Below, one piece after another: positions 44,283-52,033 of a DNA stretch of 59,872 nt. The position numbers and the translations under genes were made by a program. Source of the DNA: an uncultured Eubacteriales bacterium. GTDB taxonomy: Bacteria; Bacillota; Clostridia; Christensenellales; Borkfalkiaceae. The stretch lies in contig ONQV01000002.1 of NCBI GenBank assembly GCA_900320065.1, positions 1 through 59,872 on the forward strand, read 5' to 3'. The number at the start of each line of letters is the position of its first letter. The stretch's first letter is position 1. Under the pieces are notes generated by a model. The model worked only from the letters and a program-made list of their open reading frames with translations. It ran no database searches and was not told the DNA's origin.

Positions 44283-44819
44283 ATGAGTAAATATTCGGGG
44301 ACGCAGACGGAAAAGAACTTACAGGCGGCTTTTAGCGGCGAATCGCAGGCGAGAAACAAATATACTTATTTTGCGTCGAAAGCAAAAAAAGAAGGCTACG
44401 AGCAGATAGCGGACATATTCTTAAAGACTGCCGACAACGAAAAGGAACACGCTAAACTTTGGTTTAAGGAACTTTCGGGGATCGGCGACACGGCGGAAAA
44501 TTTAGCGCAAGCTGCGAACGGCGAAAACTTCGAGTGGACGGATATGTATAAAGAGTTTGCGGAAACCGCCGAAAAGGAAGGTTTTCCAGAACTTGCGGCA
44601 AAATTCCGCGGCGTAGCGGCAATCGAAAAGCGCCACGAAGAACGCTATCGCGCGCTTCTTAAAAACGTTGAAACGGCGGCGGTGTTCAAAAAATCTTCGG
44701 TAAAAGTTTGGGAGTGCCGTAACTGCGGACATATCGTAGTCGGTGAAAAAGCACCCGACGAGTGCCCCGTATGCGCGCACCCGCAGGCGTATTTCGAGAT
44801 AAGCGCGGAAAATTATTAA
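44283..44819 (+). CDS. rbr: Rubrerythrin
   Basis: 178 residues. An N-terminal ferritin-like four-helix domain carries the di-iron ligands ([33 protein letters not shown]), and a C-terminal rubredoxin domain has two CxxC pairs (WECRNCGHI and CPVCAHP). It reduces hydrogen peroxide in anaerobes, taking electrons through rubredoxin-type carriers. The start at 44283 follows AAAAGGAG. No strong -35 box is seen; a TATCAT lies at 44243. Monocistronic, with its own terminator. Confidence 0.95.
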   Translation: MSKYSGTQTEKNLQAAFSGESQARNKYTYFASKAKKEGYEQIADIFLKTADNEKEHAKLWFKELSGIGDTAENLAQAANGENFEWTDMYKEFAETAEKEGFPELAAKFRGVAAIEKRHEERYRALLKNVETAAVFKKSSVKVWECRNCGHIVVGEKAPDECPVCAHPQAYFEISAENY

Positions 44820-44845
44820 AACGTTTTCAAACTTTTTTAAAATTA

Positions 44846-44878
44846 CCCCCGTGTTTTTGTTGACACGGGGATTTTTAT
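44846..44878 (+). terminator. Rubrerythrin terminator
   Basis: CCCCGTGT (44847-44854) pairs with ACACGGGG (44863-44870), followed by ATTTTTAT. It overlaps the -35 box of the next promoter. Confidence 0.85.
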
Positions 44879-44888
44879 CTGTTATAAT
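44860..44888 (+). promoter_or_regulatory. Perfect consensus promoter of the sulfur amino-acid unit
   Basis: TTGACA (44860-44865), 17-bp spacer, TATAAT (44883-44888). Transcription should start near 44895, giving a leader of about 180 nt before metY. Confidence 0.92.
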
Positions 44889-44894
44889 ACTACC

Positions 44895-44915
44895 AACCTA
44901 CCAGACAAGTGGGTT
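44895..44915 (+). promoter_or_regulatory. Candidate operator at the metY start site
   Basis: AACCTAC-7-GTGGGTT, an imperfect inverted repeat (6 of 7) placed at +1 to +20. The position suits a repressor. The Rrf2 protein encoded at 48072 is a candidate, by inference only. Confidence 0.45.
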
Positions 44916-44945
44916 AAGCAAAAAAAGAGCAAGGGAGCAGGGTTT

Positions 44946-45020
44946 ATGTCTATCATTTGGGTAAAGATTTTACGAAAAAACTTCCGTTTCGGGCGAATGT
45001 GTAAAGCGTTTCGGAATTAA
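44946..45020 (+). CDS. Possible 24-aa leader peptide of metY
   Basis: MSIIWVKILRKNFRFGRMCK then AFRN, with AAGGGAG-type ribosome binding sequence upstream. It lies wholly in the metY 5' leader and contains one Cys codon (residue 19) near its end. It could couple translation to Cys or Met supply, but no clear terminator or anti-terminator pair follows. Confidence 0.4.
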   Translation: MSIIWVKILRKNFRFGRMCKAFRN

Positions 45021-45074
45021 AACCGTAGGTAAATATATAAAAAAACAAAAAACAGTTACAAAAAGGAGATAATT

Positions 45075-46259
45075 ATGGTAAAATATAAATTTGAAACGTT
45101 ACAGGTTCACGCGGGGCAGGAAACGCCCGACCCCGCGACGGACGCGCGCGCAGTTCCTATTTACGCAACGACGTCGTACGTGTTCAAAGATTCGGCGCAG
45201 GCGGCGGCGCGTTTCGGGCTAACCGAAGGCGGCAACATTTACACGCGGCTTATGAATCCGACGAGCGACGCGTTTGAAAAGCGTATCGCGGCGTTGGAAG
45301 GGGGCGTGGGAGCGCTTGCGACGGCTTCGGGTTCTGCGGCGATTACTTACGCTATACAGAATATAGCGACGGCGGGCGATCATATAGTCGCGTCGTCGGA
45401 CGTGTACGGCGGGACTTTTAATCTTTTGGCGCATACCTTAAAGGAACAGGGGCTTTCGACGACTTTCGTCGATCCGTCAAATCCCGAAAACTTTGCGAAA
45501 GCGATAAAGCCCAACACCAAACTTATATTTGCGGAAACGTTGGGCAATCCTAATTCCGACGTTCTCGATATAGAAGGGGTGTCGGAAATCGCGCACGCAA
45601 ACGGGATACCGCTTATCGTGGACAATACTTTCGCGACGCCTTACTGCTTGCGCCCGATAGAGCGCGGTGCGGACGTGGTCGTGCACTCGGCGACGAAGTT
45701 TATCGGCGGGCACGGCACGGTGATGGGCGGCGTGGTCGTTGACGGCGGCAAGTTCGACTGGGCGCAAAACGATAAATTTCCCGTTCTTTCAAAGCCTAAT
45801 CCGTCCTATCACGGCGTAGTGTTTACAAAAGCGTGCGGCAACCTTGCGTATATTCTTAAACTTCGCACGACTTTAATGAGAGATCAGGGCGCGGCTATTT
45901 CGCCGTTCAACTCGTTTTTGCTGTTGCAAGGGCTGGAAACGCTGTCGCTTCGGTTAGAGCGGCACGTCGAAAACGCACTTAAAGTAGTGGAATTTCTGAA
46001 AAATCACCCGCAGGTGGAAAAGGTAAACCATCCGTCGCTGGCGGTGGGCAGGCAAAAGGCGCTTTACGACAAGTATTTCCCACAAGGGGCGGCTTCGATA
46101 TTCACGTTCGATATAAAGGGTGGCGAAGAAAAGGCGAAAAAGTTTACGGAAAGTCTTAAACTCTTTTCGCTTTTAGCAAACGTAGCGGACGTAAAATCGC
46201 TCATTCACATCGACGACATTATAGCCGACTTAAAAGCAGGCTTTGACGCTATAAAATAA
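45075..46259 (+). CDS. metY: O-acetylhomoserine sulfhydrylase-type enzyme with an internal C-terminal deletion
   Basis: 394 residues; the family is usually 420-430. PLP fold with NIYTRLMNPTSD, SGSAAITYA, SSDVYGGTFNL, VDNTFATPY and PLP Lys208 (HSATKFIGGHGT), the MetY-specific loop around FKACGN-like VFTKACGNLAY and RDQGAAISPFN. Near the C-terminus, LANVADVKSL (to residue 376) runs directly into IHIDDIIADLKAGF. About 33 residues normally present between them, with HPASTTH and the R-L-S-(I/V)-G substrate-carboxylate Arg, are missing. The frame is kept. Activity is therefore doubtful unless the deletion is an assembly error. The ribosome binding site is AAAAGGAG. Confidence 0.87.
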   Translation: MVKYKFETLQVHAGQETPDPATDARAVPIYATTSYVFKDSAQAAARFGLTEGGNIYTRLMNPTSDAFEKRIAALEGGVGALATASGSAAITYAIQNIATAGDHIVASSDVYGGTFNLLAHTLKEQGLSTTFVDPSNPENFAKAIKPNTKLIFAETLGNPNSDVLDIEGVSEIAHANGIPLIVDNTFATPYCLRPIERGADVVVHSATKFIGGHGTVMGGVVVDGGKFDWAQNDKFPVLSKPNPSYHGVVFTKACGNLAYILKLRTTLMRDQGAAISPFNSFLLLQGLETLSLRLERHVENALKVVEFLKNHPQVEKVNHPSLAVGRQKALYDKYFPQGAASIFTFDIKGGEEKAKKFTESLKLFSLLANVADVKSLIHIDDIIADLKAGFDAIK

Positions 46260-46295
46260 AACATTATAAAATATAATTAAAAGGAGATAGGAAAA

Positions 46296-47228
46296 ATGGC
46301 AAAGATTTACGGCTCGGCGGCGGAACTCGTCGGAAAAACGCCGCTCGTGGAATTCAAGAACATAGAAAAAGAGTTGGGGCTTAAAGCGAAAATTCTCGCA
46401 AAACTCGAATACTTTAACCCTGCGGGTTCGGTAAAGGACAGAATCGCAAAGGCGATGATAGAAGACGCCGAAAAGACGGGCAAACTTAAAAAGGGTTCGG
46501 TGATAATAGAACCGACTTCGGGCAATACGGGGATAGGCTTAGCGTCTATCGCGGCGGCGAAAGGTTACCGCATCATAATCGTTATGCCCGAAACGATGTC
46601 CGTTGAACGCCGCCAAATTATGAAGGCTTACGGCGCGGAACTCGTGCTGACCGAAGGCGCGAAAGGGATGAAAGGCGCTATCGCAAAGGCTGACGAACTC
46701 GCAAAGGAAATACCGAATTCGTTTATCCCGGGGCAGTTTGTTAACCCCGCTAACCCAAAGGCGCATTTCGATACGACGGGCCCCGAAATTTACGGCGACA
46801 CCGACGGCAAGGTCGATATATTCGTGGCGGGCGTGGGCACGGGCGGTACGGTAACGGGCGTCGGCAAATACTTAAAGAGTAAAAACCCGAAAATCAAAGT
46901 GGTGGCGGTAGAACCCGCGACTTCGGCGGTATTATCTACGGGCGTTGCGGGTTCGCACAAGATACAGGGTATAGGCGCGGGATTCGTTCCCGACGTTCTC
47001 GATACGAAAATCTACGACGAAATTATTCCCGTATCTAACGAAGACGCGTTCAAGTTCGGAAAACTCGTCGGCATAAAAGAAGGCGTTTTGGTCGGAATAT
47101 CTTCGGGCGCGGCGCTTACGGCGGCGATTGAACTTGCAAACCGCGCGGAAAACGCGGGCAAAAATATCGTAGTGCTTTTACCCGATACGGGCGACAGGTA
47201 TTTGTCCACGCCGCTTTTTTCGGATTAA
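46296..47228 (+). CDS. cysK: Cysteine synthase
   Basis: 310 residues of a fold-type II PLP enzyme. Schiff-base Lys47 in [20 protein letters not shown] substrate loop, [14 protein letters not shown] phosphate-binding loop, SSGAALTAA near the C-terminus. It makes cysteine from O-acetylserine and sulfide. The start follows AAAAGGAG, 36 bp after metY and without an intervening terminator, so the same transcript. A terminator follows at 47245. Confidence 0.94.
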   Translation: MAKIYGSAAELVGKTPLVEFKNIEKELGLKAKILAKLEYFNPAGSVKDRIAKAMIEDAEKTGKLKKGSVIIEPTSGNTGIGLASIAAAKGYRIIIVMPETMSVERRQIMKAYGAELVLTEGAKGMKGAIAKADELAKEIPNSFIPGQFVNPANPKAHFDTTGPEIYGDTDGKVDIFVAGVGTGGTVTGVGKYLKSKNPKIKVVAVEPATSAVLSTGVAGSHKIQGIGAGFVPDVLDTKIYDEIIPVSNEDAFKFGKLVGIKEGVLVGISSGAALTAAIELANRAENAGKNIVVLLPDTGDRYLSTPLFSD

Positions 47229-47244
47229 ACGATTATCCGACGCG

Positions 47245-47272
47245 AAAAGGCTTGCCATTTGCAAGCCTTTTA
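47245..47272 (+). terminator. cysK terminator
   Basis: AAAAGGCTTGC / GCAAGCCTTTT, 11-bp stem with its own T-tract, usable in both directions. Confidence 0.85.
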
Positions 47273-47310
47273 TATTATAATTTATTTACCTATCGGATTA
47301 AGGGGTAAAT

Positions 47311-48075
47311 ATGACGGACAGATTTTCTCGTACCGAACTTTTAATAGGTAATGAGGCGCTTGAAAGACTTAAAGCGGCTCGCGTAGCGATTTTCGGCGTC
47401 GGGGGCGTCGGCGGTTATGCGGCGGAAGCGCTCGCCCGTTCGGGTGTGGGCGCGATAGACCTTATCGACGACGACAAGATATGTATAACTAATATAAATC
47501 GCCAAATCTACGCGCTGTCTTCCACCGTGGGAAAACATAAAACAGACGTTGCAGCGGAGCGCATAAAAGATATAAATCCCGATTGTAAGGTAACGACTTA
47601 TAAAATATTCTATCTGCCCGAAACTGCGGACGAGATAGATTTTACACATTACGACTATATAATAGACGCGGTGGACACGGTAACGGCGAAACTTTTGATA
47701 GCGGAAAACGCCGAGTCCGCAAACGTGCCCGTTATATCCGCTATGGGGGCGGGCAATAAACTCGATCCTACCGCATTTAAAGTCGCGGATATTTATAAAA
47801 CTTCGGGCTGTCCGCTTGCAAGGGTTATGCGTGCCGAGTGTAAAAAAAGGGGAATAAAGGGCTTTAAAGCGGTATATTCCGAAGAAAAGGCTATACGTCC
47901 GCCCACGGGTGCGGTAATAAGTTGCAAACACCATTGCGTTTGCCCTGCCGGCACGGTAAGAAAGTGCACGGCGCGTCGCGATATTCCCGCAAGTATTTCT
48001 TTCGTGCCGTCCGTAGCGGGGCTTATAATGGCGGCGGAAGTAGTAAAGGATTTAATTAAAGGTGATAACAAATGA
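47311..48075 (+). CDS. tcdA: tRNA threonylcarbamoyladenosine dehydratase (ThiF/E1-like)
   Basis: 254 residues. E1-type nucleotide-binding fold: FGVGGVGGYAAEALARSGVG, then DDDKICITNINRQIYAL, and IIDAVDTVTAK. C-terminal Cys-rich HHCVCPAGTVRKC. This layout is TcdA (CsdL/YgdL), which cyclises t6A37 in ANN-decoding tRNAs, consuming ATP. AAGGGG upstream. It overlaps the Rrf2 gene by 4 nt (ATGA), suggesting a link between sulfur or Fe-S state and this operon. Confidence 0.9.
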   Translation: MTDRFSRTELLIGNEALERLKAARVAIFGVGGVGGYAAEALARSGVGAIDLIDDDKICITNINRQIYALSSTVGKHKTDVAAERIKDINPDCKVTTYKIFYLPETADEIDFTHYDYIIDAVDTVTAKLLIAENAESANVPVISAMGAGNKLDPTAFKVADIYKTSGCPLARVMRAECKKRGIKGFKAVYSEEKAIRPPTGAVISCKHHCVCPAGTVRKCTARRDIPASISFVPSVAGLIMAAEVVKDLIKGDNK

Positions 48076-48500
48076 AAATATCAACGCGCGGCAGGTACGC
48101 GATACGGGTTTTGGTCGATATGGCGGAACACGATAACGGCGGGTTTATTCCGCTTAAAGATATAGTGAAAAGGCAGGACGTTTCGCAGAAATATCTTGAA
48201 AGCATAATGCTTACGCTCGCTAAATGCGGAATAGTCGAAGGGGTGCACGGCAAAGGCGGCGGTTACCGCTTGAAAAAATCGCCCGAAGAACTTACCGTGG
48301 GCGAAATATTGCGCGTAACCGAAGGCAGTTTAGCGCCGGTAGCCTGCCTTGAAGACAACGCCGAAATTTGCGAACGCGCGGGCAGTTGCAAAACGCTGCC
48401 TATGTGGCGGGAATTTTACGCGCTCGTAAACGAATTTTTCGACGGTAAAACGATAAAGGACTTAACGGGCATTTCTGGCGGCGGCGAATATATCATTTAA
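48072..48500 (+). CDS. Rrf2-family regulator with IscR-like cysteines
   Basis: 142 residues. The N-terminal winged helix MKISTRGRYAIRVLVDMAEH, KYLESIMLTLAKCGIVEGVHGKGGGYRL is typical. Three Cys in C-x7-C-x5-C (CLEDNAEICERAGSC) match the Fe-S-ligating segment of IscR-type members; CymR, the cysteine regulator of Bacilli, lacks them. It likely senses Fe-S or cysteine status; the metY-cysK promoter 3 kb upstream is a candidate target. ATGA overlap with tcdA. Confidence 0.88.
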   Translation: MKISTRGRYAIRVLVDMAEHDNGGFIPLKDIVKRQDVSQKYLESIMLTLAKCGIVEGVHGKGGGYRLKKSPEELTVGEILRVTEGSLAPVACLEDNAEICERAGSCKTLPMWREFYALVNEFFDGKTIKDLTGISGGGEYII

Positions 48501-48507
48501 AAACGGA

Positions 48508-48537
48508 ACGCGGGGCGATAAAATTATCGCCCCGCGT
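48508..48537. terminator. Convergent terminator between the Rrf2 and mntP genes
   Basis: ACGCGGGGCGATA / TATCGCCCCGCGT around AAAT, 13-bp perfect stem. T-runs are poor on the plus strand; on the minus strand TTTTT follows after a few bases. Confidence 0.8.
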
Positions 48538-48554
48538 ATAATATAAAACCGATT

Positions 48555-49142
48555 TTATACGATACCTTCTATAAGGTTTTTGACCGCCAAGGCGAAAAGT
48601 ATCGCCGCACCGCACCAGACGGCGTATTTTCCCAACAACTTTCCGAGAGATTTGCCGATAAATATGGCAAGCGCCACGATAGCGAAAGTTATCGCGCCGA
48701 TAATTCCCGCGGCGATAAACACAGAAAAGGGTAAAGTTGCCGCGGCGAAAGTTATTCCCACAGCAAACGCGTCTATACTCGTCGCGACAGCCTGAATAAA
48801 GAGTACGCCGAGCGTAAAACTCTGCGTTTTTTTATCGCGTTGTTCGGCTTTTTCGGAATTACGATTTTCTTCGATTATATCGAAAACGATTTTTATCGCA
48901 AGAATAAAGAATATTCCCGCGGAAAGGAATTTTGCGAACGATTGTAAAAATCCCGAAATAAGCCCGCCGAGAAAGAACCCCGAAAGCGGCATAAGAAACT
49001 GAAAAGCGGCGAACGCGCAAGGCATAGACCACTCTTTTTTTCGGTTCAGGTTTTTTTCGTAGGTCGTACAGTTTGCGACGGTCAGCGCGAACGCGTCCAT
49101 CGCAAGGGCAACGCCTATTACTATAATTTCCAAAGCGCTCAT
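48555..49142 (-). CDS. mntP: Manganese efflux pump
   Basis: 195 residues, six TM helices in two inverted repeats. The characteristic acidic motifs are present twice: GVALAMDAFALTVAN (residues 8-22) and VATSIDAFAVGITFAA (about 120). It exports Mn(II) and prevents manganese toxicity. The Mn riboswitch often found upstream of mntP does not fit in the 79-bp gap to ung, and I see none. ATG 49142. Confidence 0.92.
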   Translation of the reverse strand: MSALEIIVIGVALAMDAFALTVANCTTYEKNLNRKKEWSMPCAFAAFQFLMPLSGFFLGGLISGFLQSFAKFLSAGIFFILAIKIVFDIIEENRNSEKAEQRDKKTQSFTLGVLFIQAVATSIDAFAVGITFAAATLPFSVFIAAGIIGAITFAIVALAIFIGKSLGKLLGKYAVWCGAAILFALAVKNLIEGIV

Positions 49143-49188
49143 AGTAAAAAACTCAAAACTTTTTCAATTATATATAATTATATTGCTT

Positions 49189-49216
49189 TTGTCAATTTAA
49201 AATGTTAAAATATAAA
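49189..49216 (+). promoter_or_regulatory. ung promoter; predicts a leaderless mRNA
   Basis: TTGTCA (49189-49194), 16-bp spacer, TATAAA (49211-49216), then 5 bases to the ATG at 49222. No Shine-Dalgarno sequence is present. Confidence 0.65.
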
Positions 49217-49221
49217 AGATT

Positions 49222-49890
49222 ATGGTAAAAATCACCGAAGAGTGGGACGAAATATTAAAAGAAGAGTTTTCTTCGCCGTCCTATCTTAAATTAAGAGATT
49301 TTTTGAAAGTCGAATACTCTACGCGCACCGTATATCCTTCTATGTACGACATTTTCAACAGTATGAAACTTACGCCGTTTAGGGGAATAAAGGTCGTGCT
49401 GATAGGTCAAGACCCTTATCACGAAGAAGGTCAAGCGATGGGGCTTTCCTTTTCCGTGCCGAAAGGCGTACCCCTTCCGCCGTCGCTGGTTAATATCTTT
49501 AAGGAGATAGAAGACGAAACGGGCAAAGGCGATTTTAAAAGCGGCGACCTTACGGGCTGGGCAAAGCAAGGCGTTTTACTTTTGAACGCCGTTTTGACCG
49601 TGCGCGCCCACGCCGCCAACTCGCATAAGGGCAAGGGCTGGGAAGAGTTTACCGACGGCGTTATAAAGAAAATATCCGCGGGAAAAGAGAACGTGGTGTT
49701 CTTTCTGTGGGGCGCTAACGCCCGCGCTAAAAAGCCGCTTATCGACGGCAATAAACATCTGATTTTAGAGTGCGCGCATCCGAGCCCCCTTTCGGCGTAT
49801 AACGGGTTTTTCGGGTGCGGACATTTTATTAAGGCTAACGAATATCTTATTAAACACGGCTACGAGCCGATAGATTGGAGCAATTTATGA
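49222..49890 (+). CDS. ung: Uracil-DNA glycosylase, family 1
   Basis: 222 residues. Catalytic Asp64 in GQDPYHEEGQAMGLSFSVP, uracil-binding LLNAVLTVRAHAANSHKGKGW, and HPSPLSAYNGFFGCGHF with the catalytic His and minor-groove loop. It removes uracil from DNA. The ATG lies at the predicted transcript start. The 3' end overlaps apgM by 4 nt (ATGA). Confidence 0.96.
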   Translation: MVKITEEWDEILKEEFSSPSYLKLRDFLKVEYSTRTVYPSMYDIFNSMKLTPFRGIKVVLIGQDPYHEEGQAMGLSFSVPKGVPLPPSLVNIFKEIEDETGKGDFKSGDLTGWAKQGVLLLNAVLTVRAHAANSHKGKGWEEFTDGVIKKISAGKENVVFFLWGANARAKKPLIDGNKHLILECAHPSPLSAYNGFFGCGHFIKANEYLIKHGYEPIDWSNL

Positions 49891-51092
49891 AATACGCGGT
49901 AATTTTAGGCGACGGTATGGCGGACTATCCGCAAGAATTTTTAGGCGGCAAAACTCCGCTCGATTTAGCGAAAAAGCCGTTTATCGACGGGCTTTGCAAA
50001 GTATCCGAAGTCGGGCTTTGCAAGACCGTGGCGGACGGACTTAAACCGGGGAGCGACGTCGCTAACCTTTCGGTTTTGGGGTACGATCCCAAAGAGTGCT
50101 ATACGGGGCGTTCGCCGTTGGAAGCGGCGTCCATCGGGATAGCGTTAAAGGATACGGACGTTACGGCGCGCGCAAATCTCGTAACTTTGTCCGACGAAGA
50201 AAACTTCGCCGATAAAACTATGATAGATTACAGCGCGGGGGAAATTTCCACCGCGGAAGCGAAAGTTTTAATAAACTATCTCGCGGAAAAATTGAACGAC
50301 GGAAAATATCGCCTATATTCGGGCGTAAGTTACCGCCATTGTTTGGTCGTCGATAACGGAAAAATCGCGGGCGACCTTACGCCCCCGCACGACATAACGG
50401 GAAAGCCCGTAAAGGGGCATTTGCCGACAAGCGAAACGGGCAAAGAGTATTTGGCGCTTATGGAGCGTTCCGCGGAACTCTTAAAAAATCACCCCGTAAA
50501 CCTTTTGAGAATAAAAGCGGGCAAACGCCCCGCGAGTTCTCTGTGGTTCTGGGGCGAAGGCACGAAGCCGAAACTTCAATCGTTTAAGGAAAGATACGGG
50601 CTAAACGGCGCTATGATTTCGGCGGTCGACCTATTAAAGGGCATAGGCAAACTTACGGGTATGCGGGTAATAGAAGTCGAAGGCGCTACGGGCAATTACG
50701 ACACGAATTTTCAAGGCAAGGCAAACGCCGCCCTTGACGCGCTTAAAACCGACGATTTCGTGTATATCCATATGGAAGCGCCCGACGAGTGCGGACATCA
50801 CGGCGACGCGGAGCATAAAATTTATTCGATAGAACAAATCGACGGGGTAGTGAAAACGATTGCCGAAGGGTTAAAGGCGCGCGGCGAAGACTTTTCGCTT
50901 CTGATTTTGCCCGACCACCCTACGCCATTAAACGTAATGACGCATGTATCCGATCCCGTTCCTTATATATTGTATAACAGCGCTAAAACGGAAAACGGCG
51001 GCGCGGAAAAGTATTGCGAAACGGAAGCCGCAAAGACGGGCGTATTCGCGGATAGCGGCGTTAGTTTAATGCGGAAATTTTTAGGAAAATAA
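49887..51092 (+). CDS. apgM: Cofactor-independent phosphoglycerate mutase, archaeal-type (ApgM)
   Basis: 401 residues. Alkaline-phosphatase fold: MKYAVILGDGMADYP, SDVANLSVLGYDP with the phosphorylatable Ser, TGRSPLEAASIG, GLNGAMISAVDLLKGIG, MEAPDECGHHGD and ILPDHPTPL as metal ligands. It interconverts 3- and 2-phosphoglycerate. Shorter than and different from GpmI. The start at 49887 overlaps the ung stop; an upstream TTG would add four residues. Confidence 0.93.
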   Translation: MKYAVILGDGMADYPQEFLGGKTPLDLAKKPFIDGLCKVSEVGLCKTVADGLKPGSDVANLSVLGYDPKECYTGRSPLEAASIGIALKDTDVTARANLVTLSDEENFADKTMIDYSAGEISTAEAKVLINYLAEKLNDGKYRLYSGVSYRHCLVVDNGKIAGDLTPPHDITGKPVKGHLPTSETGKEYLALMERSAELLKNHPVNLLRIKAGKRPASSLWFWGEGTKPKLQSFKERYGLNGAMISAVDLLKGIGKLTGMRVIEVEGATGNYDTNFQGKANAALDALKTDDFVYIHMEAPDECGHHGDAEHKIYSIEQIDGVVKTIAEGLKARGEDFSLLILPDHPTPLNVMTHVSDPVPYILYNSAKTENGGAEKYCETEAAKTGVFADSGVSLMRKFLGK

Positions 51093-51125
51093 AAAAACGG
51101 CGATTAAAATCGGATTTTGTATTTT

Positions 51126-51165
51126 CGCCCCGAAAAAGGCTCGATTTCCTTTTTCGGGGCGTTCT
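51126..51165 (+). terminator. apgM terminator
   Basis: CGCCCCGAAAAAGG (51126-51139) pairs with CCTTTTTCGGGGCG (51148-51161), 14-bp perfect stem, followed by TTCTATTT. Confidence 0.9.
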
Positions 51166-51190
51166 ATTTGCGGAAATTTCAGCATATAAA
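51162..51190 (+). promoter_or_regulatory. Candidate sigma-E promoter of spoIVFAB
   Basis: TTCTATT (51162-51168), 14-bp spacer, CATATAAA (51183-51190), close to the sigma-E pattern (ATATT-14-CATACAAT). In Bacillus the spoIVF operon is sigma-E controlled. The match is partial. Confidence 0.5.
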
Positions 51191-51220
51191 ATTTGTAAAC
51201 AACGCAAAAGGAGAATTGTT

Positions 51221-52033
51221 ATGAACGAAAAATTGCAGTATGCGACTATGCTTGAAATTCCCGTGAATACGGCGAACGTAACTTTTAAGCCGAAGAAATT
51301 TCGGCGCGGAGCGAAAAAGAAGATGAAAAATCCCGACGCGGTTAAAGAAGAATTGCTTTTAAAGGTAAATTCGACCGCCGCTCCCGAACCCCTTTCAGAA
51401 ACGCAGACGGAAGTTGCGGCGGCGGTTGCGGAAATCCCCGCGGACAATGCGGAACTTGCCGAAATCCCTGTGGAAGAGCCCGTGGGGTATGAAAGCGCAA
51501 GCGTACATAAAAAAGCGAAAAAGCCGCTGTTTAAGTTTACCGCCGTTACCGCGGAAGTTATCGCGGTGTTCGCGCTGCTCGCGGTCATATTCTTAACCAA
51601 CGCCTTTTACGCCGACAGCGCTATAAACGTGTTTATGCGTAAAGTGTTTTCACCGACCGTAACCGAAACGGTGCACGAAAAAACTTACGACGAGTTTGCG
51701 CCCGTCATAAACTTTAACGGCGAGATGGCTATGGAAAACGGCGTTATCACCTGTTCGGGCAGCGGTTCTGTCTACGCCCCCGCGGACGGCACGGTGGCTT
51801 CCGTTGTTAAGGAAGAAAACGGCACTTATACCGTTAATATCGCGCACAGCGCGGTATTTTCTTCAACTCTTTCGGGGCTTTCTTACGCCTATCTCGGCTC
51901 GGGCGATAAGGTTTACGGCAATATTCCCGTAGGATACGTTACGGACGGCGGCTTTACCGCTTGCTTTAACTCGGAAAACGCGGTCATAACCGATTACACC
52001 CTTAAAGACAACGCCGTGTTATGGGCGGTATAA
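51221..52033 (+). CDS. spoIVFA: SpoIVFA-like regulator of intramembrane proteolysis (degenerate M23)
   Basis: 270 residues. Basic/acidic cytoplasmic N-terminus to about 105, one TM helix at 107-130 (TAEVIAVFALLAVIFL), then an extracytoplasmic LytM/M23-like domain (SGSVYAPADGTVASVVKE, VNIAHS, YLGSGDKVYGNIPVGYV) without the zinc-binding His-x-His. This is the SpoIVFA arrangement: it anchors and inhibits SpoIVFB in the outer forespore membrane. Identity rests mostly on the gene order with the M50 protease it overlaps by 13 nt. Ribosome binding site AAAAGGAG. Confidence 0.82.
   Translation: MNEKLQYATMLEIPVNTANVTFKPKKFRRGAKKKMKNPDAVKEELLLKVNSTAAPEPLSETQTEVAAAVAEIPADNAELAEIPVEEPVGYESASVHKKAKKPLFKFTAVTAEVIAVFALLAVIFLTNAFYADSAINVFMRKVFSPTVTETVHEKTYDEFAPVINFNGEMAMENGVITCSGSGSVYAPADGTVASVVKEENGTYTVNIAHSAVFSSTLSGLSYAYLGSGDKVYGNIPVGYVTDGGFTACFNSENAVITDYTLKDNAVLWAV

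Noticed and set aside
44889..45074. SAM riboswitch or T-box before metY
   Set aside because: No conserved SAM-I core (GAGGGA...GCAACC) and no T-box AGGGTGGNACCGCG sequence.
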